A DNA stretch of 64,000 nucleotides. Source: Methanobacterium aggregans. GTDB taxonomy: Archaea > Methanobacteriota > Methanobacteria > Methanobacteriales > Methanobacteriaceae. The stretch is taken from NCBI RefSeq assembly GCF_017874455.1, contig NZ_JAGGLN010000003.1:1-64000 (forward strand), given 5' to 3'. Below, in pieces: positions 27,801 through 37,666 of the stretch. The translations under genes and the position numbers were made by a program. The notes under the pieces were generated by a model. That model saw only the letters and a list, made by a program, of their open reading frames with translations. It was not told the origin of the DNA and ran no database searches. Position 1 is the first letter of the stretch; the number at the start of each line of letters is the position of its first letter.

Positions 27801-28316
27801 ATGAGGAAGTTGTTTTACATTGCAGGAATTTTAGTGATTTTACTTTTAGGTTCAGTTGCAGTGAACATGTACCTATCACATGATAGCTTGGAAGACTTTA
27901 ATGGACCAGGTTACATTCCACCAAACTATCAACTATCTGGTAACAACACAACAGAAAATTCAACATTCCTCCTTTACCAAGGATCATCCCAACTGGATTT
28001 ATTCATTGTTGGAGCAACTAAGGATCCTGATAAAAAGGTAATAAAAAGTATCAAATCTTCCTTCAACAACACCACCACCCAAAGTGCTAATCTCATTATT
28101 GTAAAGGAAAACATGACCGTTGATGATCATCCTGTAGAACTTGACAGAGAAGAAATAAATATCAATGGAGTTTTAATAGACCTCTTTGAAACTAAGTGGT
28201 ACTGTGATAAATCAAAACTGACGATTACAGCTACTGGAATTGTTCCCGCCAGTGAAATGGGAGAAATAAGGAAGATGTTGAAGTCAATAAAATGCCATAG
28301 GGACACATTTTTTTAA
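27801..28316 (+). CDS. Secreted or anchored hypothetical protein (171 aa)
   Basis: Signal/TM at residues 4-22, then a domain with several N-glycosylation sequons (NNTTENST, NNTTTQS, ENMT). A predicted beta-strand pattern includes YLSHDSLEDF, DLFIVGATKDP and ALTITATGIVP-like segments, plus two Cys (in WYCDKS and IKCHRD) that could pair. GGAG supports the start. Family not recognised; exported by inference. Confidence 0.6.
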   Translation: MRKLFYIAGILVILLLGSVAVNMYLSHDSLEDFNGPGYIPPNYQLSGNNTTENSTFLLYQGSSQLDLFIVGATKDPDKKVIKSIKSSFNNTTTQSANLIIVKENMTVDDHPVELDREEININGVLIDLFETKWYCDKSKLTITATGIVPASEMGEIRKMLKSIKCHRDTFF

Positions 28317-28469
28317 ATGAACTGATTACGGCTTTAAAATTCCCCAAGAGTTCGCAATACATAATATTCCTGCATTCAAACCCTTAAATATGATAAAAAA
28401 TAAAAAATGATTTCAAATTTTAAGTTTTTCAATAAGTCCTTTTAAATCTAAACTCTTTTAAAAACTCTT

Positions 28470-29684
28470 TTATAAGTAGCTGTCCAGGGTGTCCTGCTCG
28501 AACATTATCTCCCCGTACTTTCCACCACCACCTGCTTCTATGTGGAGGGTGTTGGTTCTGAAGGCGTTTATAACCTTTGAAAGCTTTGGATCCACAACTT
28601 CAATTTCCTCAAGTGGCGTGTGAATAAGGACATTTATCTCAGTTCCAAACTTCGAAACCAGTTCTTTCCATATCTTCTGCACGAAAACAGTTGTAACGCC
28701 CTTACTGTAGGTTGAGCTTATTATCTCTGCAAGGGGCAGTATATGGACATAAGGAGGTCTCTCCAGAGGATGGTGTGGTTCATCCCACTTGGAAAGTTCG
28801 TAGATCCTGTAGTCCACACCTTTCTTTATTTTACCTCCACATGGACAGCGCCAGTCCAGTTTTATTGCCTCGGAAATTTCATACTTTCTGTAACACTTGG
28901 AACATGCTGTTTTATGATACTTGCCTAAACGTGGATCAAATCCATAGTTACAGTGTATGTCATTGTTTAAAATTGCATCTTTAACCCCATTGAAGGTTAA
29001 TGCTTTAATTTCCATCTCATTAAATTCACGACCCAAACGGTGGGGCCACGGAGAATGAGCGTCTGAGTTAGTTAAGAAGGGTATGTCCTGAAGTTCTTCA
29101 ATCCTGTCTGCCATGTCAGTATCGGCTGAAAGTCCCAGCTCAAGAAAATCTGGCCTCCTACCGTAGCAGTCACAGACACTGTCATACTCCTTGTATATGC
29201 TTGTCCAGGGTGTGAAGGCATGTGATGGACCTATTATGCATCCCTCCCCATGGGCTGCATCCATAATTTCATCACCCCTCATTCGGACTCTGGGCCTTCC
29301 ATCTGCATCCATGTTCCCCTTGAGCTTGCTGCGCAGGGCATAGGCAGATTCCAATGAGGGAAATATTATAACGTGGTGAACCCTTTTTATATCCTCAACC
29401 TCGGTTGTTAAGATAAATTTACATAAATCATCATCTGAAACCTTAATTTGATTATCAGATCCCTCTTCAGGGATCATTCCATCTTTTAATGAGAATATTC
29501 CGTCAGACGTTTCTTCTGTTGTTTCCTCTATGATCTGAAGCCATTTCTGGTGCAGTGCATCACCAGTTGCCACAATATCCAGGCCCTTGAGTTTTGCCTG
29601 GGGCGCCATGGTAACAGGCGACATGTTCTTGGATGTTGCCATGGAGTACCTGCCATGTATGTGAAGATCAGCGTTTACTATCAT
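28470..29684 (-). CDS. endoQ: Endonuclease Q (PHP-domain DNA repair nuclease)
   Basis: 404 aa. Starts with the PHP metal motif NADLHIHGRYSMATSK (DxHxH), then KLKGLDIVATGDALHQ, HVIIFPS, IGPSHAFTPW and LTNSDAHSPWP, all metal-site segments. A zinc-binding region follows (CSKCYRKY, CPCGGK). This is the TIGR00375 family, of which the Pyrococcus member EndoQ cuts 5' of hypoxanthine, uracil, xanthine and abasic sites. AAAGGT precedes the ATG. Alone in its unit. Assignment by motif recall; EndoQ is present in Thermococcales and some methanogens. Confidence 0.85.
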   Translation of the reverse strand: MIVNADLHIHGRYSMATSKNMSPVTMAPQAKLKGLDIVATGDALHQKWLQIIEETTEETSDGIFSLKDGMIPEEGSDNQIKVSDDDLCKFILTTEVEDIKRVHHVIIFPSLESAYALRSKLKGNMDADGRPRVRMRGDEIMDAAHGEGCIIGPSHAFTPWTSIYKEYDSVCDCYGRRPDFLELGLSADTDMADRIEELQDIPFLTNSDAHSPWPHRLGREFNEMEIKALTFNGVKDAILNNDIHCNYGFDPRLGKYHKTACSKCYRKYEISEAIKLDWRCPCGGKIKKGVDYRIYELSKWDEPHHPLERPPYVHILPLAEIISSTYSKGVTTVFVQKIWKELVSKFGTEINVLIHTPLEEIEVVDPKLSKVINAFRTNTLHIEAGGGGKYGEIMFEQDTLDSYL

Positions 29685-29955
29685 GTTTCTACCTTTGATT
29701 CTGATAGTTTATAATCATTAAAATAGATCAACTCCACTGAACTTCAAGATTTTTTTTCATTGAATAGATAAAAAAAAAGATCCCAGTGAAAAAAATTTTA
29801 TTAAAAAAAATATTTGATTAAAAATGTTTAAAACTTCAATAAATGATTTGACTATAAAAAAATCGTTAATTAAAGCATGTTTAAGGTTTATTTAAAAAAA
29901 TAGATTAGAGAAATAGGAAAGGCTCTGAAATTGAAGCTCTCATATTTTAGTATAT

Positions 29956-30729
29956 TTATCCTATGTATCTGAGGTCTTCCTCACCTGGAACTATGTTACT
30001 CCTTTCAGATACTTCTCTTTCCATCTGCTGAGCTTTAGATATCATTTTTCTGGTTTCTTCAGCTCTTTCTTCAAGTTTGGCTATATCTAACTCCATGTTA
30101 AGCAGATCAAGAAGTACTGTAAGAACTGCCTTTGATGCATCGGCATCTATAAAGTATCCAGGGGTTTCACCCATTAAACATGCACCAGCAATACCTTTAG
30201 ACATTCCAAGACCTAATAATAATCCTGATGCACCTATTATTCCACCATCTGCAGATCTTAGGGTTACTTCATGTTCCTTTAATTTTTCTGCAAGTTCCGT
30301 TGTGGTTGCAGCCCCAAAAACCTTGGGATTTTCAACTGGCTGTCCTGTTCCAAGACCTCCAAGGGTGAACATTTCCTTAACACCGTACCCTACCACAAAA
30401 TCCATTATGGTTCCACATATCTCGTACTGACCCTCTGGACTGAGGCCCTGAGTGTTTCCAACAAGGATTATGTAATCTCTTTCTGATTCTCCCTGTGATT
30501 TAAGGAAATAAAACTCATTGTTCATTGGCTCTATGATTCCATTTTCATTAACAAAAACCTGGGGTGGAAATGAGGTTGAGTAAAGTTCTGCGAATTTTTC
30601 TGCATCCAGTTCATGAATCATGTGTTCTGCAACCAGTTTTCCCACGTGTCCAATTCCAGGGAGTGCCTCTATGAATATGGGCTCATTTAGTTCAACGTCC
30701 TTGATCATTTTTATGAAAGTTCCATCCAT
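29956..30729 (-). CDS. PAC2-family protein (proteasome assembly chaperone-like)
   Basis: 257 aa. PIFIEALPGIGHVGKLVAEH at the N-terminus, YIILVGNTQGLSPEGQYE, FTLGGLGTGQ and the conserved GIIGASGLLLGLGMSKGI, then a C-terminal coiled helix (EERAEETRKMISKAQQMERE). It starts immediately after the nop10 stop, so it belongs to the translation operon. The nop10-PAC2 arrangement is common in archaea; PbaB-like role in 20S proteasome assembly is plausible. Confidence 0.88.
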   Translation of the reverse strand: MDGTFIKMIKDVELNEPIFIEALPGIGHVGKLVAEHMIHELDAEKFAELYSTSFPPQVFVNENGIIEPMNNEFYFLKSQGESERDYIILVGNTQGLSPEGQYEICGTIMDFVVGYGVKEMFTLGGLGTGQPVENPKVFGAATTTELAEKLKEHEVTLRSADGGIIGASGLLLGLGMSKGIAGACLMGETPGYFIDADASKAVLTVLLDLLNMELDIAKLEERAEETRKMISKAQQMEREVSERSNIVPGEEDLRYIG

Positions 30730-30903
30730 CTAACCAACTCCTTCGCTCTCTAAGAGCTGTTTTTTGAGTATTCTTCTATATTTCCCGTATTTATCTTCAG
30801 GAGAATACTTAGGAGGGTAAATAACTCCCACATCTCCACCACAGTGTGGGCAAACATCCTTCAGAGTGTACTCCCTGCAGGACTTGCATTTTCTCATCTT
30901 CAT
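30730..30903 (-). CDS. nop10: H/ACA RNP protein Nop10 (57 aa)
   Basis: Reads MKMRKCKSCREYTLKDVC, then PHCGGDVGVIYPPKYSPEDK and a basic tail. The zinc ribbon has CKSC and CPHC. Nop10 is part of the pseudouridylation complex with Cbf5, Gar1 and L7Ae. The ATG overlaps the aIF2-alpha stop (ATGA), and the stop is followed at once by the PAC2 start, so three genes are translationally linked. Confidence 0.95.
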   Translation of the reverse strand: MKMRKCKSCREYTLKDVCPHCGGDVGVIYPPKYSPEDKYGKYRRILKKQLLESEGVG

Positions 30904-31685
30904 TGTTTTTCCAGTTCACGGTGGAAACTACCTTCTCCACCTTCTTCTTCAACTAAAGCTATTGCTCTGTCTGCAGCTTCTTTGAGTATGGTTTCTGCTG
31001 TTATGTAGTCCGATGATTTGACCATTAACCTGTATCTTGGAGCTCCAACACATTGTACTGAAATTTCTTCTTCATCTATAACACTTAATGCTTTTTTTAT
31101 AACTTCAACACCCTCAGGTGCGTAGGACTTCAGATCAACGTACCCTGTTATGTGGACTTCAGGTGGGGATATATTTTTCTTGGCAACTTCTGTGATTGCT
31201 TCGGCCCATTCATCAGTTATGGCGCTCTCATCAAGTGCACTTACACCTTCTTCTGCAGCTAGCTCAAACGCGCCGTAAAGATCTCCAAACTCCTCCATGA
31301 GAGGATATCCAACCTCTTCATAGGCAGTTTCCATGTCTTTGTCCAGGCGCTTTGCAGAAAATTCCAGGAGCTTCTCTGCCTTCTGTTCGATCTTCCACTG
31401 CTGCATCTTCCTTGTTCTCTGATCTTCCCTTATCCTTTTAAGGGAAACATCTACATGTCCCTTCTTTGGGTTGACCCGCAGGACTCTTGCAACGATTTTC
31501 TGATTTTCACGTACGTAGTCCCTTATGTTCTTCACCCAACCAGAGGAAACCTCGGATATATGGATAAAAGCTTCTTTTCCCTCGTATTCCTCGAGTCTTG
31601 CGAAGGCCCCGTAGTTTAAAACCTTGTGGACAGTTCCAACCACAAGATCTCCTTCATCTGGCCATTGTTTTCTCATTCTTACCAT
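30900..31685 (-). CDS. Translation initiation factor aIF2, alpha subunit
   Basis: 261 aa. S1 domain at the N-terminus (DLVVGTVHKVLNYGAFARLE, FIHISEVSSGWVKNI), helical middle (LMEEFGDLYGAFELA) and C-terminal alpha/beta domain that contacts aIF2-gamma (VHITGYVDLKSYAPEGV). Delivers initiator tRNA to the ribosome. AGGTG supports ATG at 31685. The 232-base gap upstream to rps27e probably has its own promoter. Confidence 0.96.
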   Translation of the reverse strand: MVRMRKQWPDEGDLVVGTVHKVLNYGAFARLEEYEGKEAFIHISEVSSGWVKNIRDYVRENQKIVARVLRVNPKKGHVDVSLKRIREDQRTRKMQQWKIEQKAEKLLEFSAKRLDKDMETAYEEVGYPLMEEFGDLYGAFELAAEEGVSALDESAITDEWAEAITEVAKKNISPPEVHITGYVDLKSYAPEGVEVIKKALSVIDEEEISVQCVGAPRYRLMVKSSDYITAETILKEAADRAIALVEEEGGEGSFHRELEKQ

Positions 31686-31917
31686 TAGAACACCTAATAT
31701 GTCTAATAAATATACTTGATATGTAAGTACATCATTAATTTATAAATTAATTACAACACCCTTCAAATAACTTTCCATTAGCCATGAAAAATTGCATAAA
31801 AAAGTTTTAACTGAATTTAAGTGAGTATTGCATGAATTAGTGTATGAAAGTAATTGGGATTTAAAATCCCGGGATCCTGAGATCCCTGTATTGCTACTGA
31901 ATTTGATTTTACTGGAT

Positions 31918-32103
31918 TTAATCCAGCACTTCTGTTATCTGGGCTTTTATCTCGGATTTTCCACCCTTGGATTTTACAAGAGTTTTTCCACAGATTATGC
32001 ACTGAACATTGGATGCAGCATGGTCAAAGACCACTTGCTGGTTTCCACAGTCCACACATTTAACCCTTAAAAAATTGCTTTTTTGAGTTCTGAACTTTGC
32101 CAT
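31918..32103 (-). CDS. rps27e: Ribosomal protein S27e
   Basis: 61 aa. Four-Cys zinc ribbon: VKCVDCGNQQVV and VQCIICGKTLV. ATG at 32103 chosen because AGGTGG precedes it; three upstream codons are open. Lies 9 bases after rpl44e. Confidence 0.95.
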   Translation of the reverse strand: MAKFRTQKSNFLRVKCVDCGNQQVVFDHAASNVQCIICGKTLVKSKGGKSEIKAQITEVLD

Positions 32104-32112
32104 GAAAACCAC

Positions 32113-32391
32113 CTACATTTTAAATTCTACTTTTCCAGCTCTGAATGAGGATCGTTTGATATGGGTCTTTCCACATTCTTTGCATTTGTACCTGAGGTCA
32201 AGTTTTTTAATTGGTTTGTTCCTTGATGGTAGCGGCCTTGGGTAACCCCTGTAACCTGCTGTAACCCTTCTGAACTGACGCTGACCCCATTTTAATTCGC
32301 TTGCTTTCCTTCTTTTTGATTCGAATACTTCGTGAATTGTATGTTTTTTGCAACTTGGACAGTAAGTTCTCCTTTCTTTAGGAATTTTCAT
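32113..32391 (-). CDS. rpl44e: Ribosomal protein L44e
   Basis: 92 aa. YCPSCKKHT and YKCKECGKTH zinc sites, RRVTAGYRGYPRPLP in the middle. GAGGTGATTAT before ATG. First of the L44e-S27e pair; the replication genes lie immediately upstream. Confidence 0.96.
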   Translation of the reverse strand: MKIPKERRTYCPSCKKHTIHEVFESKRRKASELKWGQRQFRRVTAGYRGYPRPLPSRNKPIKKLDLRYKCKECGKTHIKRSSFRAGKVEFKM

Positions 32392-32514
32392 ATAATCACC
32401 TCTTAAATGTAAAAATAAGTTATTTTGATATTTGAAACTTATTTAAACTACTGATCATTAAACTTGTTTGATAAAAAGTCTAATTTATATTAATGTTAAT
32501 TTATTATTCATTGC

Positions 32515-34298
<1,784 letters not shown>

Positions 34299-34318
34299 TT
34301 TCATCCTCCTGTCTACCT

Positions 34319-35038
34319 TTAATCTTCTGATCTAATATCCTTATTATTCTTATCATTATTATCCTTTATATCATCAGTACTGCTTGAGGGATCATGAACA
34401 TGGGCATCTGATCCTACACTGGAATTATCTGATTTTGAATCCTTGCCCTTATCTTCTGTTTTATCATTGACAACTTTCTTCTCTGCAGCTTCAATCTCCT
34501 TATGTATGGTGTGGAAGAAAGTTCCACCAAATAATCTCTTTGCAAATGATGAAATAATCACAATGATACCCAAAAGAATTAATAAAACTGCAAATGCAGA
34601 TTCATCTCCAAACATTACATTATCTGCTACTTTAATGGTCGGGCTTAAGAAAAGAAACATTCCGTACACTATCAGTAATGCACCCAGTAACGTGGACAGT
34701 GCCCGGATTATCAGGGTTTTATGAGATTTCAGATCCTCAAAAATTGCATGACCTGTGAATGCCTGTGTGAATGAGAGATCATGATCATGGTGTTCTCCAG
34801 AAGATTCAGGTTTTTCAGTTGTTTCAGGTTTTTGAGGGACTTCAGATGCTGTTTTTCTTTCAGGGTCTTTTTTCCCTTCTTCATCATTTAAATTCTGAGT
34901 TTTAAAGAACTTTTTTATACCAAATGATGATCCTTTGGAATCTGAACCTTCTGATGCATCAATATTCTCCTTTTGAGATTTCAACTTATCTGAATCCTCT
35001 GAAACCTTCTCTGAATTTTCATCTGAATCTTCCGCCAA
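34319..35038 (-). CDS. Two-TM protein with long charged tails, next to pcna
   Basis: 239 aa. Residues 1-110 are Ser/Glu/Asp/Lys-rich and disordered; two TM segments at about 112-132 and 147-167; the C-terminal 70 residues are again acidic and disordered. TTG start with GGGGG. In the tfs-pcna operon, 20 bases before pcna. Not recognised; composition is like the gins51 linker. Confidence 0.6.
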   Translation of the reverse strand: MAEDSDENSEKVSEDSDKLKSQKENIDASEGSDSKGSSFGIKKFFKTQNLNDEEGKKDPERKTASEVPQKPETTEKPESSGEHHDHDLSFTQAFTGHAIFEDLKSHKTLIIRALSTLLGALLIVYGMFLFLSPTIKVADNVMFGDESAFAVLLILLGIIVIISSFAKRLFGGTFFHTIHKEIEAAEKKVVNDKTEDKGKDSKSDNSSVGSDAHVHDPSSSTDDIKDNNDKNNKDIRSED

Positions 35039-35167
35039 TTTCTTGTCCCCCTTAACCTCTAAAACATTGCAGTCTGTAATGTTTCCTGTACTAAACAGTT
35101 CAGTGCGAACCTAACATTAACTGATATTGTTAACTGCTGTTAACTGATCATTCATTAACTAATTAAT

Positions 35168-35485
35168 CTAATCATACTCACGCCAGGTGTGTCCGCATTT
35201 GGTACACCTTAAGAATCTTGTCTCAGATTCATCAGCACTTCTTGTCTGCCTTAAACGCCAGTAAGCCTCGTTATTTCCACATTTAGAACATTTAACCTTT
35301 GTTTTTGGCAGTGTCTGAATGTCACCACTTGTAAATATTACACTTTCCTTTGCATCCACCTTTTCAGAAACCTCGTACTTACTCACAGATTCCTTGGTCA
35401 TTTCCTTTGTGTGTCCACAGTTCTTGCATTCGAAACAGTCACCTTTAGGAAACATGACTGTTCCACATTTTGGGCAAAATTCCAT
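35168..35485 (-). CDS. tfs: Transcription factor S (TFIIS/RPC10-like)
   Basis: 105 aa. Two zinc ribbons: CPKCGTVMFPKGDCFECKNCG and CSKCGNNEAYWRLRQTRSADE, ending FLRCTKCGHTW. The RSADE acidic loop inserts in the RNA polymerase pore and stimulates transcript cleavage. GGAGG before ATG. In the operon upstream of pcna. Confidence 0.96.
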   Translation of the reverse strand: MEFCPKCGTVMFPKGDCFECKNCGHTKEMTKESVSKYEVSEKVDAKESVIFTSGDIQTLPKTKVKCSKCGNNEAYWRLRQTRSADESETRFLRCTKCGHTWREYD

Positions 35486-35794
35486 TTAAATCCTCCTAAT
35501 AATAAACTAACCTCAATGAAAGTTTAAACTATTTATTTAAACTATTTATTAATAAATTGATTCTTTAATTTAATTTTTATTTATAATGAATTAATTGGGG
35601 TACTAATATGGGTATTCATAAATGTTGATGATTCCCTTTTTAATAAATTTTCTTTTTTAATTTAAAGAATCTTCAATCAATTTAAAATTTCAACACAGTT
35701 AATTTTTACTAATTCCCTTTAAATCCTTTGGTTTAAAAAATCTGCTTTAACTTCAATCCAACCACTGGGAAATAAAAATTATTTACTCCATATA
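35486..35794. other. Spacer between Nudix and tfs genes
   Basis: 309 very AT-rich bases; likely terminator of the Nudix gene and promoter of the tfs-pcna operon. No coding frame seen. Confidence 0.4.
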
Positions 35795-36262
35795 TTATTC
35801 TAAATTTCTGTAAAAACCCTCTTCATTCCTATTAAACATGCTAATACCTTCTTCAATTATCTGTCTGTGATCGAAGGCCAGATCAATATCCCTAATTTCA
35901 TCAATGCCGAAATATCTGGCATCATTGGCATCTGTATCTGCAACAAGATCACCATAGGCTTTACGGGCCAGAAATGCTATGGAAACTGTGTGCCCCCTTG
36001 GATCTCTTTTTGGATCGGAATATACTCCAATAATGCCCTTTAAATCTATTTCAAGCCCTGTTTCTTCTTTAGCTTCCCTTGAAGCTGCTGATTCCACTGT
36101 TTCACCGTACTCAACGAAACCCCCAGGGAGGGCCCAAAAATCTTTGTAAGGTTCATTTTTACGTTTTATAAGTACAAAACATACTGATTCCTTACAAACA
36201 TCACGACCATCAATATTATCATGGTAAATCAAAGTATCAACAGTTAAAAAAGGATTTCTGAT
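35795..36262 (-). CDS. Nudix hydrolase (ADP-ribose pyrophosphatase type)
   Basis: The Nudix box is complete: GGFVEYGETVESAASREAKEETG, with YSDPKRDPRGHTVSIAF after it as in ADP-ribose pyrophosphatases. The only standard start is TTG at 36232, which would cut off the first beta strand. In-frame codons upstream read RNPFLTVDTL, the usual family N-terminus, back to an ATC at 36260-36262 that has AAGGAAGTG just upstream. No ATG, GTG or TTG exists there. Either ATC initiates, or an ATG was mutated. The conservative gene is 35795-36232. Confidence 0.8.
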   Translation of the reverse strand: MRNPFLTVDTLIYHDNIDGRDVCKESVCFVLIKRKNEPYKDFWALPGGFVEYGETVESAASREAKEETGLEIDLKGIIGVYSDPKRDPRGHTVSIAFLARKAYGDLVADTDANDARYFGIDEIRDIDLAFDHRQIIEEGISMFNRNEEGFYRNLE

Positions 36263-36343
36263 TGTAACACTTCCTTAAAAATTAGTTCAGCTGTTTTTTA
36301 AAGGCTCGTAGTTTTGTTTAAATAATTTTAAGAGTTTAAAATG

Positions 36344-36973
36344 TTAAGCACTTCCCCTGGACTCTCCAGTTGTGACACCTGCAGCTATTATATGTGCTGC
36401 CCTTATTGGTTCTGGTATGGCACTTCTGGTTGAAGAAAGCTTCACAACATCCACTGCATCTTCCAGTTCCATTCCACATATCTGGATGTAAACTGGTTCA
36501 CTGTCCTTCTCAACCTTGTAAATTTCTCCTGCTTCAAGAATGCTCTTCCAACGATCTTCCCAGTTTTTGAATCGTTTAAGGGCTTTTTTTATCCTTTCGA
36601 AGTTTGGCTGCTTTCTCATCACCACAATTACAGGTATTCCTGTTTCCTGAAATATCTGGGGAATGTTTGCAACGTTAAAACCTCCAAAGGTAACTCCATC
36701 AAGCATTATAATTCCAAGCTGTTCTTTCTGCCTGGAATCGTTTACCATGGAGATTATTTTTTCTGTTGCATCCTCACCATCCACATGTACAAAGGTTCTC
36801 AAAACACCATCAAACCATTTGCCTGCTCTAAATACAGTTCCAACTACCATGACTGGATCACTGGTGTGGGGAGTGAACGGAGCATCATCAACTCCAAGAA
36901 TTCTTATTTCCTGTTTTATCGACCGAAAATTTCTTTTCAGAATATTTTCAGTTTGATTTCCTTCAGTTTTCAT
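36344..36973 (-). CDS. DUF99 (UPF0215) family protein, EndoV-like
   Basis: 209 aa. Motifs IRILGVDDAPF, VMVVGTVFRAGKWFDGVL, LGIIMLDGVTFGGFNVA and the C-terminal SSTRSAIPEPIRAAHIIA. The fold is related to endonuclease V, the deoxyinosine nuclease, but function is not proven. No ribosome-binding site at ATG 36973. In the rpoL-pcna gene group. Confidence 0.88.
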   Translation of the reverse strand: MKTEGNQTENILKRNFRSIKQEIRILGVDDAPFTPHTSDPVMVVGTVFRAGKWFDGVLRTFVHVDGEDATEKIISMVNDSRQKEQLGIIMLDGVTFGGFNVANIPQIFQETGIPVIVVMRKQPNFERIKKALKRFKNWEDRWKSILEAGEIYKVEKDSEPVYIQICGMELEDAVDVVKLSSTRSAIPEPIRAAHIIAAGVTTGESRGSA

Positions 36974-37029
36974 TTTAAAACATTCAGGATTTATTTAAAG
37001 AAAATATTTGAAGAAAATTTATAAAAAAA

Positions 37030-37293
37030 TTAGGATTCTGAAGATTCTACAAGAGCTTTGAACTCATCACATCTTGATTTAAGGGTTTCTGCAGCCTTTT
37101 TAAGTGATTTTCTTGGATTTTTAGCCTTGATCTGGAGCTTTGGTTCTCCTATGATTGGGTGTTCTATAACGTAAGCTGCAGCTTCAACATCCTCATCTTC
37201 CATGAGAGTTTTTCTCAGGGCGTTGCAGAGTGTGTGGGTTTCACCTGTAATTTCTATCTCTAATTCCTTTCTCTTATCAGTTATTATCTTCAT
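37030..37293 (-). CDS. rpoL: RNA polymerase subunit L (Rpo11)
   Basis: 87 aa. ITGETHTLCNALRKTLMEDE and AAYVIEHPIIGEPKLQIKA are typical; L pairs with Rpo3 (D) during assembly. Start at 37293 chosen because GAGGGAT lies 5 bases upstream. This ribosome-binding site is inside the 12-base repeat marking the left edge of the integrated element, so element insertion left it intact. Confidence 0.95.
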   Translation of the reverse strand: MKIITDKRKELEIEITGETHTLCNALRKTLMEDEDVEAAAYVIEHPIIGEPKLQIKAKNPRKSLKKAAETLKSRCDEFKALVESSES

Positions 37294-37294
37294 T

Positions 37295-37306
37295 TTATCC
37301 CTCATA
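37295..37306. repeat. Attachment-site copy, left (rpoL side)
   Basis: TTATCCCTCATA. On the minus strand it reads TATGAGGGATAA, which contains the rpoL ribosome-binding site. Identical to 45331-45342. Confidence 0.75.
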
Positions 37307-37666
37307 AAATATGGAAATTCTTCATTTATGCCAATTTTTTACTAATAAATTCATAATATTCATAAAATAAATAACATGCCCAGTATAATAACGTTGCCAA
37401 ATTTCATTTAATAGTATGAAATCTTTTATTAAATTAGATTATATAGTTTTCGACATTATATACTTTTTCCACATTTTATACATGCTCCATCTAAAATAGG
37501 AATATGACAGTGAAATAAGGGAAAAATACATTTTTAAGTCTTATATTACTTATAAATTATATTTGTGACTCAAAACCAAATTCTGAAAGTTTCATACATA
37601 GCTTACACTCTATATCTTTAGTTCTATGAATTATTTCAAGAGTTATCTAACAATTAATTAAAATAA
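37307..37666. other. Left end of the element, noncoding
   Basis: 360 AT-rich bases between the left repeat and the 717-aa gene. On the minus strand it must supply the promoter for rpoL now that csl4 is 8 kb away; several AT-rich TATA-like stretches occur within 100 bases of rpoL. A motif AAATTCTTCAT (37315-37325) is inverted relative to ATGAAGAAATT near the right end. Confidence 0.4.
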
